From DATDCV01 sp036524155 (lineage in GTDB: Bacteria > Verrucomicrobiota > Verrucomicrobiia > Limisphaerales > UBA8199), in NCBI GenBank assembly GCA_036524155.1, contig DATDCV010000400.1:1-5105 (forward strand): a DNA stretch of 5,105 nucleotides, in the 5' to 3' direction. Shown in pieces: positions 4,981 to 5,105 of this stretch. A model generated the notes under the pieces. That model saw only the letters and a program-made list of their open reading frames with translations, ran no database searches and was not told the origin of the DNA. How positions within the stretch are numbered: the stretch's first letter is position 1; the number at the start of each line of letters is the position of its first letter. The translations under genes and the position numbers were made by a program.

Positions 4981-5103
4981 CAGCGCGTATGCATGAAAGG
5001 GGTGGGGACGGCCTCGTCCCCCATCTGGAGCTGCTATCATTTCAACCAACGCAGGGACGAGGCCGTCCCCGCCCCCCTTCTGAGGCTTCATGCATACGCG
5101 CTG
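4981..5103. mobile_element. MITE-like palindromic element, copy 2 (123 bp)
   Basis: The same orientation and the same terminal repeats as copy 1: CAGCGCGTATGCATGAA at 4981-4997 and its complement at 5087-5103, with the inner GGGGACGGCCTCGTCCC pair conserved. It differs from copy 1 by one A-to-T change in the loop and an extra C in each of two C runs. The left flank is ATCCCCGGC. Only two bases (TG) are visible beyond the right end and they do not match a 9-bp duplication of that flank, so a target duplication cannot be shown for this copy. Confidence 0.85.
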
Positions 5104-5105
5104 TG

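Noticed and set aside
4762..5091. Minus-strand open frame after the tRNA (109 residues)
   Set aside because: It covers the MITE-like copy 2, the terminator and the tRNA 3' end. Copy 1 has a different frame in the same element because of C-run indels, so the frame is chance.

Overview
The window reads as chromosome of a GC-rich Verrucomicrobium, probably of the Pedosphaera/Limisphaera type. This is inferred from the gene repertoire, not from a database search. Three things point that way: secreted proteins with dockerin, cohesin-like and thrombospondin-3-type calcium motifs ending in a C-terminal 'RTYRLLWSASLSNF...FYRL' beta domain, a remnant of a prepilin-like 'GDNHVEFF' protein, and start codons that mostly lack a strong Shine-Dalgarno sequence.

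Layout. (1) 2-1871, plus strand: the 3' part of a large secreted protein ending in a single dockerin-type calcium loop, then, 22 bases later, a complete secreted protein with a cohesin-like domain and two thrombospondin-type calcium loops. The pair looks like one operon, and its products could bind each other. (2) 1891-2283, minus strand and convergent with that operon: a small XRE-type helix-turn-helix regulator with a four-cysteine tail. (3) 2348-2468: a 121-bp non-coding element with perfect 17-bp terminal inverted repeats and a 9-bp target duplication. A near-identical copy lies at 4981-5103, so this is a recently active MITE-like element. (4) 2489-2794, plus strand: a broken C-terminal fragment of a pseudopilin-like protein, overlapped tail to tail by (5) a tatA-like twin-arginine translocase gene on the minus strand (2775-3173). 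(6) 3297-3617 and 3685-4317, plus strand: a RES-domain toxin lacking its N-terminal half, followed by an Xre/ParS-type antitoxin. This is a RES-Xre toxin-antitoxin locus that appears to be decayed and is in unusual gene order. (7) 4318-4707: about 390 bases with no convincing gene, ending in a hairpin and a possible promoter for (8) tRNA-Thr(CGT) at 4708-4783. The tRNA is followed by a UUCG-capped hairpin, a likely Rho-independent terminator and the second MITE-like copy.

The window therefore mixes housekeeping pieces (tatA, tRNA-Thr) with accessory, decaying or mobile material. The points most worth follow-up are the adjacent dockerin/cohesin pair, the MITE-like family with its target duplication, the truncated RES toxin whose breakpoint lies beside the tatA start, and the Cys4 XRE regulator. 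No wholly new multi-gene system can be shown from the sequence alone.
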